DNA of 64,000 nt from Citrobacter sp. RHB25-C09 (lineage in GTDB: Bacteria; Pseudomonadota; Gammaproteobacteria; Enterobacterales; Enterobacteriaceae). Positions 17,046-25,461 of this stretch are shown piece after piece (position 1 is the stretch's first letter; every line of letters starts with the position of its first letter). The position numbers and the translations under genes are program-made. The stretch is taken from NCBI RefSeq assembly GCF_013836145.1, contig NZ_CP057483.1, positions 124,001 through 188,000 on the forward strand, in the 5' to 3' direction. The notes below the pieces were generated by a model. The model was not told the DNA's origin and did not search any database. It saw only the letters and a program-made list of their open reading frames with translations.

Positions 17046-17408
17046 TTAAAACTCAGTCTTTGAAAAGCCGGTCATCTCTTGCAGATCCATTTCGCGACCC
17101 AACGCAGTCATCGGATGCACGACCACCAGACCACGCACGCTTTTTTTCAGTTTGCCCATATCCGCCTGCTCTTTTTTGGTAATTGCACGGCGGAACGGCA
17201 GGTTCAGCAGCTTCTGCGCTTCTTTGCTCAGCTTCTGGCCGTGAACTTCGCGCAGGCGGGTGATTTCAACTTCTAGCGCGGCTTTCTCTTTTTCCAGCTC
17301 AGCATATTTTTCTGCGGCATCGACCAGTGACAGGCCTGCCTGCTGGTGGCGGATAAGATCCAGGCGATCGCTAAGGCGTTTAATTTCGTTCTTTTCGACT
17401 TCTTTCAT
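17046..17408 (-). CDS. yibL: YibL, ribosome-associated protein of unknown function
   Basis: 120 residues from the ATG at 17408, equal to E. coli YibL. The first half is a charged coiled coil (EVEKNEIKRLSDRLDLIRH, YAELEKEKAALEVEITRL); the second is basic and ends VVVHPMTALGREMDLQEM. YibL was found with ribosomes in E. coli, but its role is unknown. A GTG directly before the ATG would give one extra Met. It has its own terminator at 16981-17022 and lies between sadBA and the mannitol operon. Confidence 0.9.
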   Translation of the reverse strand: MKEVEKNEIKRLSDRLDLIRHQQAGLSLVDAAEKYAELEKEKAALEVEITRLREVHGQKLSKEAQKLLNLPFRRAITKKEQADMGKLKKSVRGLVVVHPMTALGREMDLQEMTGFSKTEF

Positions 17409-17464
17409 CACTTATTGCTCTAAAACGGGGGAATAGGGGGAAGGATACACCAATGTGCGTGGGC

Positions 17465-18055
17465 TTACTTCTGAAACGCTTTTTTTAAGCTGATTTTAGA
17501 AATCAGCTCTGTCAGGGAAAGGACCATCGTTGAACGCACCGCTTGCTGATAGCGCAGCGTTTGCATCGCAAACAGGTCAGGGTCTGATGAGTCAAACTGT
17601 GGGGTTGGCGGCAGTGCCATCACGCAGTTCAGTTCACCAAAAGGCCCGAGAATTTCATCGTCAGTGAATGCATACTCATTGCCATCATGGTTTAACTCTT
17701 CACGCAGGGCAATTAACAGCTCTGCGTCTTCATATTCATGACGGCTTAACACGCCCAAACCATAGATCAGTTTTAGACGCACTGAAATATCGCCCAGCGG
17801 CCCGTCACCGTCGAGCAACGGTTCTACTGCGTATTTCACCGCGTAATCGTCTTTGCGAAAGACCTGAAGTACCAGAAGATTTACCGCCTCGGTGAGAAGC
17901 TCCACTGCGGTAATCAGGAAGCTCCGGACGGTTTTGCCAGCATTCAGACGCTCAAGGACACGGTTTTCAAAGGCCTGGGTTTGTTCCATTATTGCCTGCA
18001 TTTCTGACAATCTGTCATTCTGGCGCAGGTTTACCTGCGCCACACTCTGTACCAT
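17465..18055 (-). CDS. mtlR: Mannitol operon repressor MtlR
   Basis: 196 residues (195 in E. coli), an all-helical protein without a classical helix-turn-helix. It represses the mtl operon, probably together with other proteins. Conserved stretches are VLERLNAGKTVRSFLI, FRKDDYAVKYAVEPLLDG and the C-terminal LTELISKISLKKAFQK. Its ATG shares one base with the mtlD stop (TAATG), so it is coupled to mtlD. The N-terminal dozen residues differ from E. coli. Confidence 0.95.
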   Translation of the reverse strand: MVQSVAQVNLRQNDRLSEMQAIMEQTQAFENRVLERLNAGKTVRSFLITAVELLTEAVNLLVLQVFRKDDYAVKYAVEPLLDGDGPLGDISVRLKLIYGLGVLSRHEYEDAELLIALREELNHDGNEYAFTDDEILGPFGELNCVMALPPTPQFDSSDPDLFAMQTLRYQQAVRSTMVLSLTELISKISLKKAFQK

Positions 18056-19203
18056 TATTTGGTTGCGTTGTATGCGTTAACCGCCTCCACAACCACGTCA
18101 CTGTTAATATCCAACCCGGAAATTTGTGCCAGCGTAGCCTGAGGGCCTTTCTCGGCAATCAGCGCGGCCAGTTCCAGCGCCTGCGGATCGTCTTCGCTGC
18201 GGAAGTGCATCGCGGCGGCAATGCCGTTCACCAGATTGACGTGTGGCAGACCGTATTCCAGCGTGCCCAGCAGCGGTTTGATCAGGCGGTCACCAGCACT
18301 CAGTTTACGCAGCGGCTGACGGCCAACGCGCTCCACATCGTCTTTCAGATATGGGTTTTCAAAGCGACCGAGGATCTTCTGGATATAGGCCGCATGTTTA
18401 TCGGCATCAAACCCGTAACGCTTGATCAGTACTGCGCCGCTTTCTTCCATCGCACCTTTTACGACTGCACGGATGTTCTCATCGAGAATCGCATCACGAA
18501 TGGTCTGATGACCCGCCAACTTTCCAAGGTACGCGGTTATAGCATGCCCGGTGTTCAGCGTGAAGAGTTTACGTTCGACAAATGCCATCAGGTTATCAGT
18601 TAATTCCATGCCCGGAATATTCGGCAGTGAGCCCTTAAACTGGGTTTTGTCGACAATCCATTCGCTAAACGTTTCAACAGTGACTTCCAACGGGTCGTTA
18701 GTCGCTGAAGCAGAAGGCGGCACGATGCGGTCAACGGCGGAATCAACAAAACCCACATGGGCTTCAACCCAGGCTTTATCGTCTTCTGCCAGCACATTCA
18801 TCACATGACCTTTCAACTGGGTAGTGCCACGTACCATGTTTTCACAGGCGATAATGTTCAGCGGGGTTTCAATCCCCTGCGCTTTACGTTTTACCAGGCC
18901 CTTAGCGATAGCCGGTGCGATGCGCTCAAGCACCACCGGACCCACGGCGGTGGTGACTAAGTCGACATGCGCGATCAGTTCAACCACGTCTTCGCCAATA
19001 CTGCTGACCGCGTCCACGCCGGTGACGGTATCCACCTGCTCTTTTTCACCTACCACATGAACCTGGTAGCTATGACGGGCATTCAGGGCATCGAGAACGA
19101 CCTGATTTACATCAGCGAATGTCAGTTTTATCCCCGCGTCTGCCAGCAGTTTGCCGATAAAACCACGACCGATATTACCTGCGCCAAAATGTAATGCTTT
19201 CAT
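18055..19203 (-). CDS. mtlD: Mannitol-1-phosphate 5-dehydrogenase
   Basis: Oxidises mannitol 1-phosphate, delivered by the MtlA PTS, to fructose 6-phosphate with NAD+. The ATG at 19203 gives 382 residues starting MKALHFGAGNIGRGFIG, which contains the NAD-binding GxGxxG motif; upstream in-frame codons are poor starts. NIIACENMVRGTTQLK and ERKLFTLNTGHAITAYLG are conserved catalytic-domain motifs, the latter with the family Lys and His. It is separated from mtlA by 128 bp containing three hairpins. Confidence 0.97.
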   Translation of the reverse strand: MKALHFGAGNIGRGFIGKLLADAGIKLTFADVNQVVLDALNARHSYQVHVVGEKEQVDTVTGVDAVSSIGEDVVELIAHVDLVTTAVGPVVLERIAPAIAKGLVKRKAQGIETPLNIIACENMVRGTTQLKGHVMNVLAEDDKAWVEAHVGFVDSAVDRIVPPSASATNDPLEVTVETFSEWIVDKTQFKGSLPNIPGMELTDNLMAFVERKLFTLNTGHAITAYLGKLAGHQTIRDAILDENIRAVVKGAMEESGAVLIKRYGFDADKHAAYIQKILGRFENPYLKDDVERVGRQPLRKLSAGDRLIKPLLGTLEYGLPHVNLVNGIAAAMHFRSEDDPQALELAALIAEKGPQATLAQISGLDINSDVVVEAVNAYNATK

Positions 19204-19242
19204 AGTAGTAACCTTCATCAATGTTTTTTCCCGAGAGGGCTG

Positions 19243-19323
19243 GGGTGAGAACTCCTTCTCACCCAAACCCTCTCCCTTGCGGGAGAGGGTACCGAAAGCC
19301 CGATAAGCGTAGCGCCATCGGGC
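19243..19323 (-). repeat. Three stacked hairpins between mtlA and mtlD
   Basis: Three consecutive perfect stems: GGGTGAGAA/TTCTCACCC (19243-19264, 4-nt loop), ACCCTCTCCC/GGGAGAGGGT (19267-19290, loop TTGC), and a REP palindrome at 19298-19323. None has a T-run. Such elements usually protect the upstream message from 3' exonucleases, which would favour mtlA mRNA over mtlD and mtlR. Confidence 0.7.
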
Positions 19324-19331
19324 AACGGGGA

Positions 19332-21248
19332 TTACTTACGACCCGCCAGCAGATCCAGAACTTCTTCCACGCTGGTGGTGTTGGCCAGACGTTCGATGAC
19401 GGATTCGTCATCCAGCGCATTGGTCAGGCTGGTAATCACCTGAATGTGCTCGTTGTTACGAGCGGCGATCCCGATGACCAGGCGAGCGATATCGTCCTCT
19501 TCTTCACCAAAGCGCACGCCCTGCGGATACTGGCAGAACACCACGCCCGTTTTCAGCACGCGATCTTTGGCTTCAACGGTTCCGTGCGGAACCGCGATGG
19601 ACTCACCCAGATAGGTCGGGGTCAGTTTTTCACGGTCGAGCATCGCTTCAACATATTCCGGCTCAACGTAGCCGCCATTTACCAGTTGCTCACCCGCGAA
19701 GCGAATGGCTTCTTCTTTGGTGGCAGCGGTACGGCCCAGGAAGATGTTCTCGGCACCCAGTTTGAAGAGATTATTATCGCCTTCGTCGAAACTGTCTTTC
19801 AGACTGTCACGTACTTTTACCTCATTGCTCTCGTGGCGCTGAGCCGCAACCAGACGCTCGGTCAGGCTGGTGTACAGGCCACTGTCGAGGAAGTTGGTCA
19901 GCGAAATATGCTGCGCCTGCGGCACCTGACGCATCGCACGTTCGGTCAGGTCGCGGTGGGTGATGACCAGGTCAACATCCGGCGGCAGATTATTGATTGC
20001 GCTATTGGTGACCGAGATTTGGGTCAGGCCCGCATCCTGGACTTTCTTACGCAGTACGCCTGCACCCATGGCGCTGGAACCCATACCGGCATCACAGGCA
20101 ACAATGATCTTACGTACGTGGCTCAGGTCATTGGTGACATCACCCGCAGACAGCGGAGTCGCACCGCCTTTGGATTCCGCTTTCATGTCATGCATACGAC
20201 GGGTTGCCGCTTCAATGTCGTCGTCTTCTTTCACTTTGCTGGTTTTCAGCAGAATGGCAGAGACAACGAAAGATACTGCCATCGCTGCAAAAATTGCCGT
20301 CAGGTTAGCGAAGTAAGCGCCTTTCGGCGTCATCGCCAGTACCGCCAGGATGGAACCCGGAGAAGCCGGAGAAACCAGACCGCCGTTCAGGATAGTCAGC
20401 GTAAACACGCCAGTCATACCGCCGAGGATAACGGCAAGGATCAGACGCGGGTTCATCAGCACGTACGGGAAGTAGATTTCGTGGATACCACCCAGGAAGT
20501 GGATGATTGCCGCACCGCCCGCAGATTGTCTTGCGCTACCGCGACCGAAGAACATGTACGCCAGCAGAACGCCCATACCTGGGCCTGGGTTAGCTTCAAT
20601 CAGGAAGAAGATGGATTTGCCCAACTCATGGGACTGCTGAATACCCAGCGGTGAGAAGATACCGTGGTTAATCGCGTTGTTCAGGAACAGGATTTTTGCC
20701 GGTTCTACGAAGATAGACGCCAGCGGCAGCATGTCATGGACAACCATGAAGTTAACGCCTGCTGCCAGACCTTTCGACAGAACTTCAACGGCTGGACCGA
20801 TACCTTTAAATGCCAGAAGGGCGAGGATCATCCCGATGATGCCGGCGGAGAAGTTATTCACCAGCATTTCAAAACCGGACTTGATCTTACCGTCTACCCA
20901 GTTATCGAAATGTTTAATTGCCCAGCCGCCCAGCGGACCGGCGATCATCGCACCAAGGAACATTGGCATATCAGCACCGACGATCACACCCATCGCGGTG
21001 ATTGCCCCTACTACGCCGCCGCGCTCACCACCGACCAGACGCCCACCGGTATAACCGATCAGCAGCGGCAGCAGATAAGTAATCATTGGGCCAACGAGCT
21101 TCGCCAGCGTTTCGTTTGGCAACCAACCTGTTGGAATAAAGAGTGCAGTGATAATACCCCACGCGATAAACGCGCCGATATTTGGCATCACCATGTTGCT
21201 GAGGAAACGACCAAAGCTTTGCACCTTGATCTTAATATCGGATGACAT
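19332..21248 (-). CDS. mtlA: Mannitol-specific PTS enzyme IICBA
   Basis: Takes up and phosphorylates D-mannitol. The 638 residues (637 in E. coli) carry three domains: a membrane IIC domain (about 1-340, with the conserved GGIHEIYFPYVLMNP), a IIB domain whose phosphocysteine is in IIVACDAGMGSSAMG (about residue 384), and a IIA domain with the phosphohistidine in ESIAVPHGTVE (about residue 555). A strong AAGGGGCG ribosome binding site precedes the ATG. It is the first gene of mtlADR, with a long CRP-rich control region upstream. Confidence 0.97.
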   Translation of the reverse strand: MSSDIKIKVQSFGRFLSNMVMPNIGAFIAWGIITALFIPTGWLPNETLAKLVGPMITYLLPLLIGYTGGRLVGGERGGVVGAITAMGVIVGADMPMFLGAMIAGPLGGWAIKHFDNWVDGKIKSGFEMLVNNFSAGIIGMILALLAFKGIGPAVEVLSKGLAAGVNFMVVHDMLPLASIFVEPAKILFLNNAINHGIFSPLGIQQSHELGKSIFFLIEANPGPGMGVLLAYMFFGRGSARQSAGGAAIIHFLGGIHEIYFPYVLMNPRLILAVILGGMTGVFTLTILNGGLVSPASPGSILAVLAMTPKGAYFANLTAIFAAMAVSFVVSAILLKTSKVKEDDDIEAATRRMHDMKAESKGGATPLSAGDVTNDLSHVRKIIVACDAGMGSSAMGAGVLRKKVQDAGLTQISVTNSAINNLPPDVDLVITHRDLTERAMRQVPQAQHISLTNFLDSGLYTSLTERLVAAQRHESNEVKVRDSLKDSFDEGDNNLFKLGAENIFLGRTAATKEEAIRFAGEQLVNGGYVEPEYVEAMLDREKLTPTYLGESIAVPHGTVEAKDRVLKTGVVFCQYPQGVRFGEEEDDIARLVIGIAARNNEHIQVITSLTNALDDESVIERLANTTSVEEVLDLLAGRK

Positions 21249-21388
21249 AAAAACGCCCCTTCTTATGTTTGCTATCGCGCAGGCTGGTTGCCCGAGGTTT
21301 GGTTAGTACAGCGGCAGAGGTAGCCGGACCCTGTAGATAGTGCGAAATCTGGCACTGAATCGTTCAACTGTCCAGTCAGCGACCCCGG

Positions 21389-21565
21389 TGTGATGTTGAT
21401 CACATGAATATAGGGGGTAGAGAGGTAATTGATGTGATGTTGATCACGAAATGGTTGTGTAAATAAACAACAAACGGCGCTTTTTAGCGCTGATTGACAT
21501 AATAACGTGATGTGAATCACGTTATTTGGCTGCGGGTTTGTTGAATGTTTGTGATATGTATCACA
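21389..21565 (-). promoter_or_regulatory. Four CRP-like palindromes upstream of mtlA
   Basis: Near-consensus CRP sites TGTGA-N6-TCACA: TGTGATGTTGATCACA at 21389-21404, TGTGATGTTGATCACG at 21433-21448, CGTGATGTGAATCACG at 21506-21521 (inside a longer palindrome) and TGTGATATGTATCACA at 21550-21565. E. coli mtlA is known to have several CRP sites. The 542-bp gap (21249-21791) also serves the divergent yibI. Confidence 0.85.
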
Positions 21566-21791
21566 AGAAATTTTCTTTCAGACAGACTCCAGTGTCATTC
21601 TGAACGCTTTCCCTGCATCGGCATTGGAAAAGATGTAATTGAGCAACTTTTCAGCACTAAAAATATTTCCTGCGGGGTAATGGCGAAAACGCCAAACTCG
21701 AATTAAGTTAAAATCATCAGCCCGAACGTGATTCGGCTGCCTGCAAAAAATACAACTCTAATTAGCGTGATAGCATGAAGTCGAGGCAGGT

Positions 21792-22154
21792 ATGTTTCTT
21801 AATTATTTTGCTCTGGGCGTGCTCGTTTTCGTCTTTCTGGTGATCTTCTACGGCATTATCATGATTCATGATATTCCGTATTTAATCGCCAAAAAGCGTA
21901 ACCATCCTCATGCCGATGCTATTCACACCGCAGGCTGGGTCAGCCTGTTCACCCTCCATGTGATCTGGCCGTTTTTATGGATTTGGGCCACCCTCTACCA
22001 ACCTGAACGCGGCTGGGGAATGCAGTCGCACGCCACGCCACCGGGCCAGCCACCCGATCCGGAAATTGCCGCGTTATCTGCGCGTATATCGCAACTGGAA
22101 AAAAAACTGGCCGCCACTAAAACGGCTGACGATACAACGTTTCCGGAGATTTAA
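21792..22154 (+). CDS. yibI: YibI, small inner-membrane protein
   Basis: 120 residues with two hydrophobic segments (about 5-25, FALGVLVFVFLVIFYGI, and 50-70, WVSLFTLHVIWPFLWIWA), then a soluble C-terminus with a short coiled coil (IAALSARISQLEKKLAATK). It is a DUF3302-type protein. The stop is 2 nt before yibH, so the two form an operon; a membrane protein beside a HlyD-type adaptor is a recurrent pattern, but no transport substrate is known. Confidence 0.9.
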   Translation: MFLNYFALGVLVFVFLVIFYGIIMIHDIPYLIAKKRNHPHADAIHTAGWVSLFTLHVIWPFLWIWATLYQPERGWGMQSHATPPGQPPDPEIAALSARISQLEKKLAATKTADDTTFPEI

Positions 22155-22156
22155 TC

Positions 22157-23293
22157 ATGGATCTGTTGATTGTATTAACCTACGTGGCGCTGGCGTGGGC
22201 GATATTTAAAATATTCCGGATTCCGGTGAATCAATGGACGCTGGCCACAGCGGCTTTAGGCGGTGTGTTTTTGGTGAGCGGCCTGATTCTGTTAATGAAC
22301 TACAACCATCCGTATACCTTTAATGCGCAAAAAGCGGTGATTTCCATTCCAATTACGCCTCAGGTCACCGGGGTAGTAACGGAAGTTACGGATAAAACGA
22401 ATCAGCAGGTTAAAAAGGGCGAGGTGCTTTTTAAGCTCGACCCTGCCCGCTACCAGGCACGCGTTGACCGACTGCAGGCCGATCTGGTGACGGCAACGCA
22501 TAACACCCAGACTCTAAAAGCACAGCTTCAGGAAGCGCAGGCCAACACCACGCGTGTCTCTGCGGAACGCGACCGTCTGTATAAAGATTATCAGCGCTAC
22601 CTGAAAGGCAGTCAGGCGCGGGTTAATCCGTTCTCTGAAAGCGATATTGATAACGCGCGGCAGAACTTCCTCGCCCAGGATGCTCTGGTGAAAGGTTCGG
22701 TGGCCGAACAGGCGCAAATTCAAAGCCAGTTAGACAGTATGGTTAACGGCGAGCAGTCACAGATTGTCAGCCTGCGCGCCCAGTTGGCGGAGGCTAAATA
22801 TAACCTTGATCAGACCGTCATCCGCGCGCCGAGCGATGGCTATGTCACTCAGGTCCTTATCCGGCCGGGGACCTACGCCGCCGCGCTGCCGTTGCGTCCG
22901 GTAATGGTATTTATTCCCGAACAAAAACGGCAAATCGTCGCGCAGTTCCGTCAGAACTCGTTATTACGCCTTGAAGCGGGCGATGATGCCGAAGTGGTCT
23001 TCAATGCGCTGCCGGGGCAGGTATTCCACGGCAAATTAACCAGTATTCTGCCGGTGGTGCCTGGCGGTTCCTATCAGGCGCAGGGCGCGTTACAGTCCCT
23101 GACGGTCGTGCCCGGCACTGACGGTGTTCTGGCGACCATTGAGCTGGATCCGAATGCCGATGTAGAGGCATTACCGGACGGCATCTACGCGCAGGTTGCG
23201 GTCTATTCTGACCATTTTTCTCATGTTTCCGTGATGCGTAAGGTGCTGCTGCGAATGACCAGTTGGATGCATTATCTTTATTTGGATCATTAA
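22157..23293 (+). CDS. yibH: YibH, HlyD-family membrane fusion protein
   Basis: 378 residues, as in E. coli. Two N-terminal membrane segments are followed by the periplasmic adaptor layout: first half of a biotinyl-lipoyl domain (ITPQVTGVVTEVTDKTNQQV, KKGEVLFKLDP), a coiled-coil hairpin (about 95-205), and the second half (VIRAPSDGYVTQVLIRPG). Such proteins link inner-membrane pumps to outer-membrane channels; no pump gene is adjacent and the substrate is unknown. The ribosome binding site CGGAGAT overlaps the yibI stop. Confidence 0.9.
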   Translation: MDLLIVLTYVALAWAIFKIFRIPVNQWTLATAALGGVFLVSGLILLMNYNHPYTFNAQKAVISIPITPQVTGVVTEVTDKTNQQVKKGEVLFKLDPARYQARVDRLQADLVTATHNTQTLKAQLQEAQANTTRVSAERDRLYKDYQRYLKGSQARVNPFSESDIDNARQNFLAQDALVKGSVAEQAQIQSQLDSMVNGEQSQIVSLRAQLAEAKYNLDQTVIRAPSDGYVTQVLIRPGTYAAALPLRPVMVFIPEQKRQIVAQFRQNSLLRLEAGDDAEVVFNALPGQVFHGKLTSILPVVPGGSYQAQGALQSLTVVPGTDGVLATIELDPNADVEALPDGIYAQVAVYSDHFSHVSVMRKVLLRMTSWMHYLYLDH

Positions 23294-23364
23294 GAAGCGG
23301 ATCCCTGTCTTTTGCCGCCGCGTGAGCCATACTCAGGGTTTTGTGTTGGCAAAAAGGACTGATC

Positions 23365-23973
23365 ATGAAACTCATCGGCAGCTATACCAGCCCGTTTGTA
23401 CGCAAAATTTCGATCTTGTTGTTGGAAAAGGGCATCACTTTTGAATTTGTGAATGAAATGCCCTACAACGCGGAAAACGGCGTTGCGCAGTATAACCCGC
23501 TGGGCAAAGTGCCGGCGTTGGTCACCGATAACGGGGAGCTCTGGTTTGATTCCCCGATTATTGCTGAATATATCGAACAGCTTGGTATCGCCCCGGCGAT
23601 GCTACCGGGTAAGCCGTTGGCTTCTCTGAAAGTACGGCAGATTGAAGCGTTGGCCGATGGCATCATGGACGCCGGACTGGTTATCGTGCGTGAACTCGCG
23701 CGTCCTGTGGCGCAGCAATCGGAATCGGAACTGCTCCGTCAGCGCGAGAAAATCAATCGTAGTCTGGATGCGCTGGAACGCTATCTGGTGGAGGGAACCA
23801 TTAAGCCTGAAACGGTGGATCTGGGGACCATCGCAATCGCCTGCGCCGTGGGCTATCTCAATTACCGTCACGTGTCGCCGGGCTGGTGCGTGAACAGACC
23901 TCACCTGGTGAAGCTGGTGGAAACGCTCTTCCAGCGTGAAAGTTTTGCCCGTACGGAACCGCCAAAGGCTTGA
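23365..23973 (+). CDS. yibF: YibF, glutathione S-transferase-like protein
   Basis: 202 residues from the ATG at 23365 (MKLIGSYTSPFVRKISILL), which matches E. coli; an upstream TTG would add eight residues. The N-terminal thioredoxin-like domain has the S-PFVRK motif with Ser in the usual catalytic position and the cis-Pro region GKVPALVTDNGELWFDSPII (split here). The C-terminal half is the helical GST domain. Its substrate is unknown. It lies directly upstream of selAB, as in E. coli. Confidence 0.93.
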   Translation: MKLIGSYTSPFVRKISILLLEKGITFEFVNEMPYNAENGVAQYNPLGKVPALVTDNGELWFDSPIIAEYIEQLGIAPAMLPGKPLASLKVRQIEALADGIMDAGLVIVRELARPVAQQSESELLRQREKINRSLDALERYLVEGTIKPETVDLGTIAIACAVGYLNYRHVSPGWCVNRPHLVKLVETLFQRESFARTEPPKA

Positions 23974-24025
23974 TGCACGTTATACCCCCCTGAGCAAACT
24001 CACGCTACAATCCTCCCATGTCGCA

Positions 24026-24048
24026 CCCCTCTCCATGATGGAGAGGGT
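24026..24048 (+). promoter_or_regulatory. Hairpin in the selA leader
   Basis: CCCTCTCCA pairs perfectly with TGGAGAGGG over a 3-nt loop, 22 nt before the selA ATG. E. coli selAB mRNA has a SECIS-like leader element bound by SelB; here I do not see the bulged U and GU-rich loop expected of a true SECIS, so identity with that element is only possible. Confidence 0.4.
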
Positions 24049-24069
24049 CACCTACAGCCGGACCATTTC

Positions 24070-25461
24070 ATGACAACCGAAACGCGTTCTCTCTACAGCC
24101 AGCTTCCTGCCATTGATCGCTTATTGCGTGACCCTGAATTTCTGACTCTGCGTGATGCTCATGGGCATACCCGCGTCGTTGATCTGCTGCGTCAACTGCT
24201 TGATGAAGCAAGAGAAGCGATCCGTGACAGCGGAGTACTGCCTGCGTGGTGTGCTAACTGGGCGCAAGAGGTGACTATCCGCCTGGAGAAAGAGACGCAA
24301 AGCGCGCTACGCCAGGTGATAAATCTGACGGGAACCGTACTGCACACCAATCTGGGGCGCGCGTTGCAGGCCGAAGAGGCGGTGACCGCTGTGGCACAGG
24401 CAATGCGTGCGCCAGTCACGCTGGAATACGATCTGGATGGTGCCGGACGCGGGCATCGCGACCGCGCAGTGGCGGATTTACTGTGCCGTCTTACCGGGGC
24501 GGAAGACGCCTGTATCGTCAATAACAATGCGGCAGCCGTCTTGCTGATGTTGGCTGCCACGGCCACGGGCAAAGAGGTCGTTGTCTCTCGCGGTGAGCTG
24601 GTGGAGATTGGCGGGGCATTCCGAATTCCGGACGTCATGCGCCAGGCCGGATGTACATTACACGAGGTCGGAACGACTAACCGAACGCATGCGAAAGATT
24701 ATCGCCAGGCGGTGAATGAAAATACCGGTCTGCTGATGAAGGTTCACACCAGTAACTATCAGATTGAAGGTTTTACCCACGCGGTAGAAGAGACAGAGCT
24801 TGCCCACATCGGCCAGGCGTTGGGTATTCCGGTGGTCGCCGATCTCGGTAGCGGTTCGCTGGTCGATCTCAGTCAGTACGGCTTGCCCAAAGAACCGATG
24901 CCGCAGCAGCTCATTGCAGCAGGCGTCAGCCTGGTAAGCTTTTCCGGCGATAAGCTGCTGGGCGGTCCGCAGGCAGGGATTATTGTCGGTAAGAAAGCGT
25001 TGATCGCGCAGCTACAAAGTCACCCGCTGAAACGTGCATTGCGGGCTGATAAAATGACCCTGGCGGCGCTGGAAGCGACACTCCGTCTTTATCTGCACCC
25101 GGAAGCGCTGGCCGATAAACTGCCAACGCTGCGTTTGTTAACGCGTAGCGCAGAAGCCATACACGCTCAGGCGCAGCGGCTCCTGCCAGAACTTGCCGCG
25201 CGTTATAACGCGGAGTTCACGGTGAACGTGATGCCCTGCCTGTCGCAAATTGGCAGTGGCTCATTGCCGGTGGATAGACTGCCCAGCGCGGCATTAACCT
25301 TTACGCCGCATGACGGTCGCGGAAGCCGTCTGGACGCGCTGGCGAACCGCTGGCGCGAGCTGCCCGTTCCGGTTATTGGACGAATTTTCGAAGGACGCCT
25401 GTGGCTGGATTTGCGTTGCCTGAGCGATGAACCTCGGTTTATGGAGATGTTGTTGAAATGA
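24070..25461 (+). CDS. selA: L-seryl-tRNA(Sec) selenium transferase
   Basis: PLP enzyme that converts seryl-tRNA(Sec) to selenocysteyl-tRNA(Sec) with selenophosphate; a homodecamer. The 463 residues match E. coli. The PLP lysine is in LVSFSGDKLLGGPQAG (about residue 295), with the upstream VVADLGSGSLVDL holding the PLP-contacting Asp. The N-terminal tRNA-binding domain begins SLYSQLPAIDRLLRDPEF. The stop overlaps the selB start by four bases (ATGA). Confidence 0.97.
   Translation: MTTETRSLYSQLPAIDRLLRDPEFLTLRDAHGHTRVVDLLRQLLDEAREAIRDSGVLPAWCANWAQEVTIRLEKETQSALRQVINLTGTVLHTNLGRALQAEEAVTAVAQAMRAPVTLEYDLDGAGRGHRDRAVADLLCRLTGAEDACIVNNNAAAVLLMLAATATGKEVVVSRGELVEIGGAFRIPDVMRQAGCTLHEVGTTNRTHAKDYRQAVNENTGLLMKVHTSNYQIEGFTHAVEETELAHIGQALGIPVVADLGSGSLVDLSQYGLPKEPMPQQLIAAGVSLVSFSGDKLLGGPQAGIIVGKKALIAQLQSHPLKRALRADKMTLAALEATLRLYLHPEALADKLPTLRLLTRSAEAIHAQAQRLLPELAARYNAEFTVNVMPCLSQIGSGSLPVDRLPSAALTFTPHDGRGSRLDALANRWRELPVPVIGRIFEGRLWLDLRCLSDEPRFMEMLLK

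Noticed and set aside
19221..20654. A 477-codon plus-strand frame
   Set aside because: Antisense to mtlA, with composition rich in Q, R and H typical of a shadow frame.
24026..24048. True SECIS element
   Set aside because: The loop is only 3 nt and there is no bulged U, both required for SelB recognition; kept only as a hairpin.
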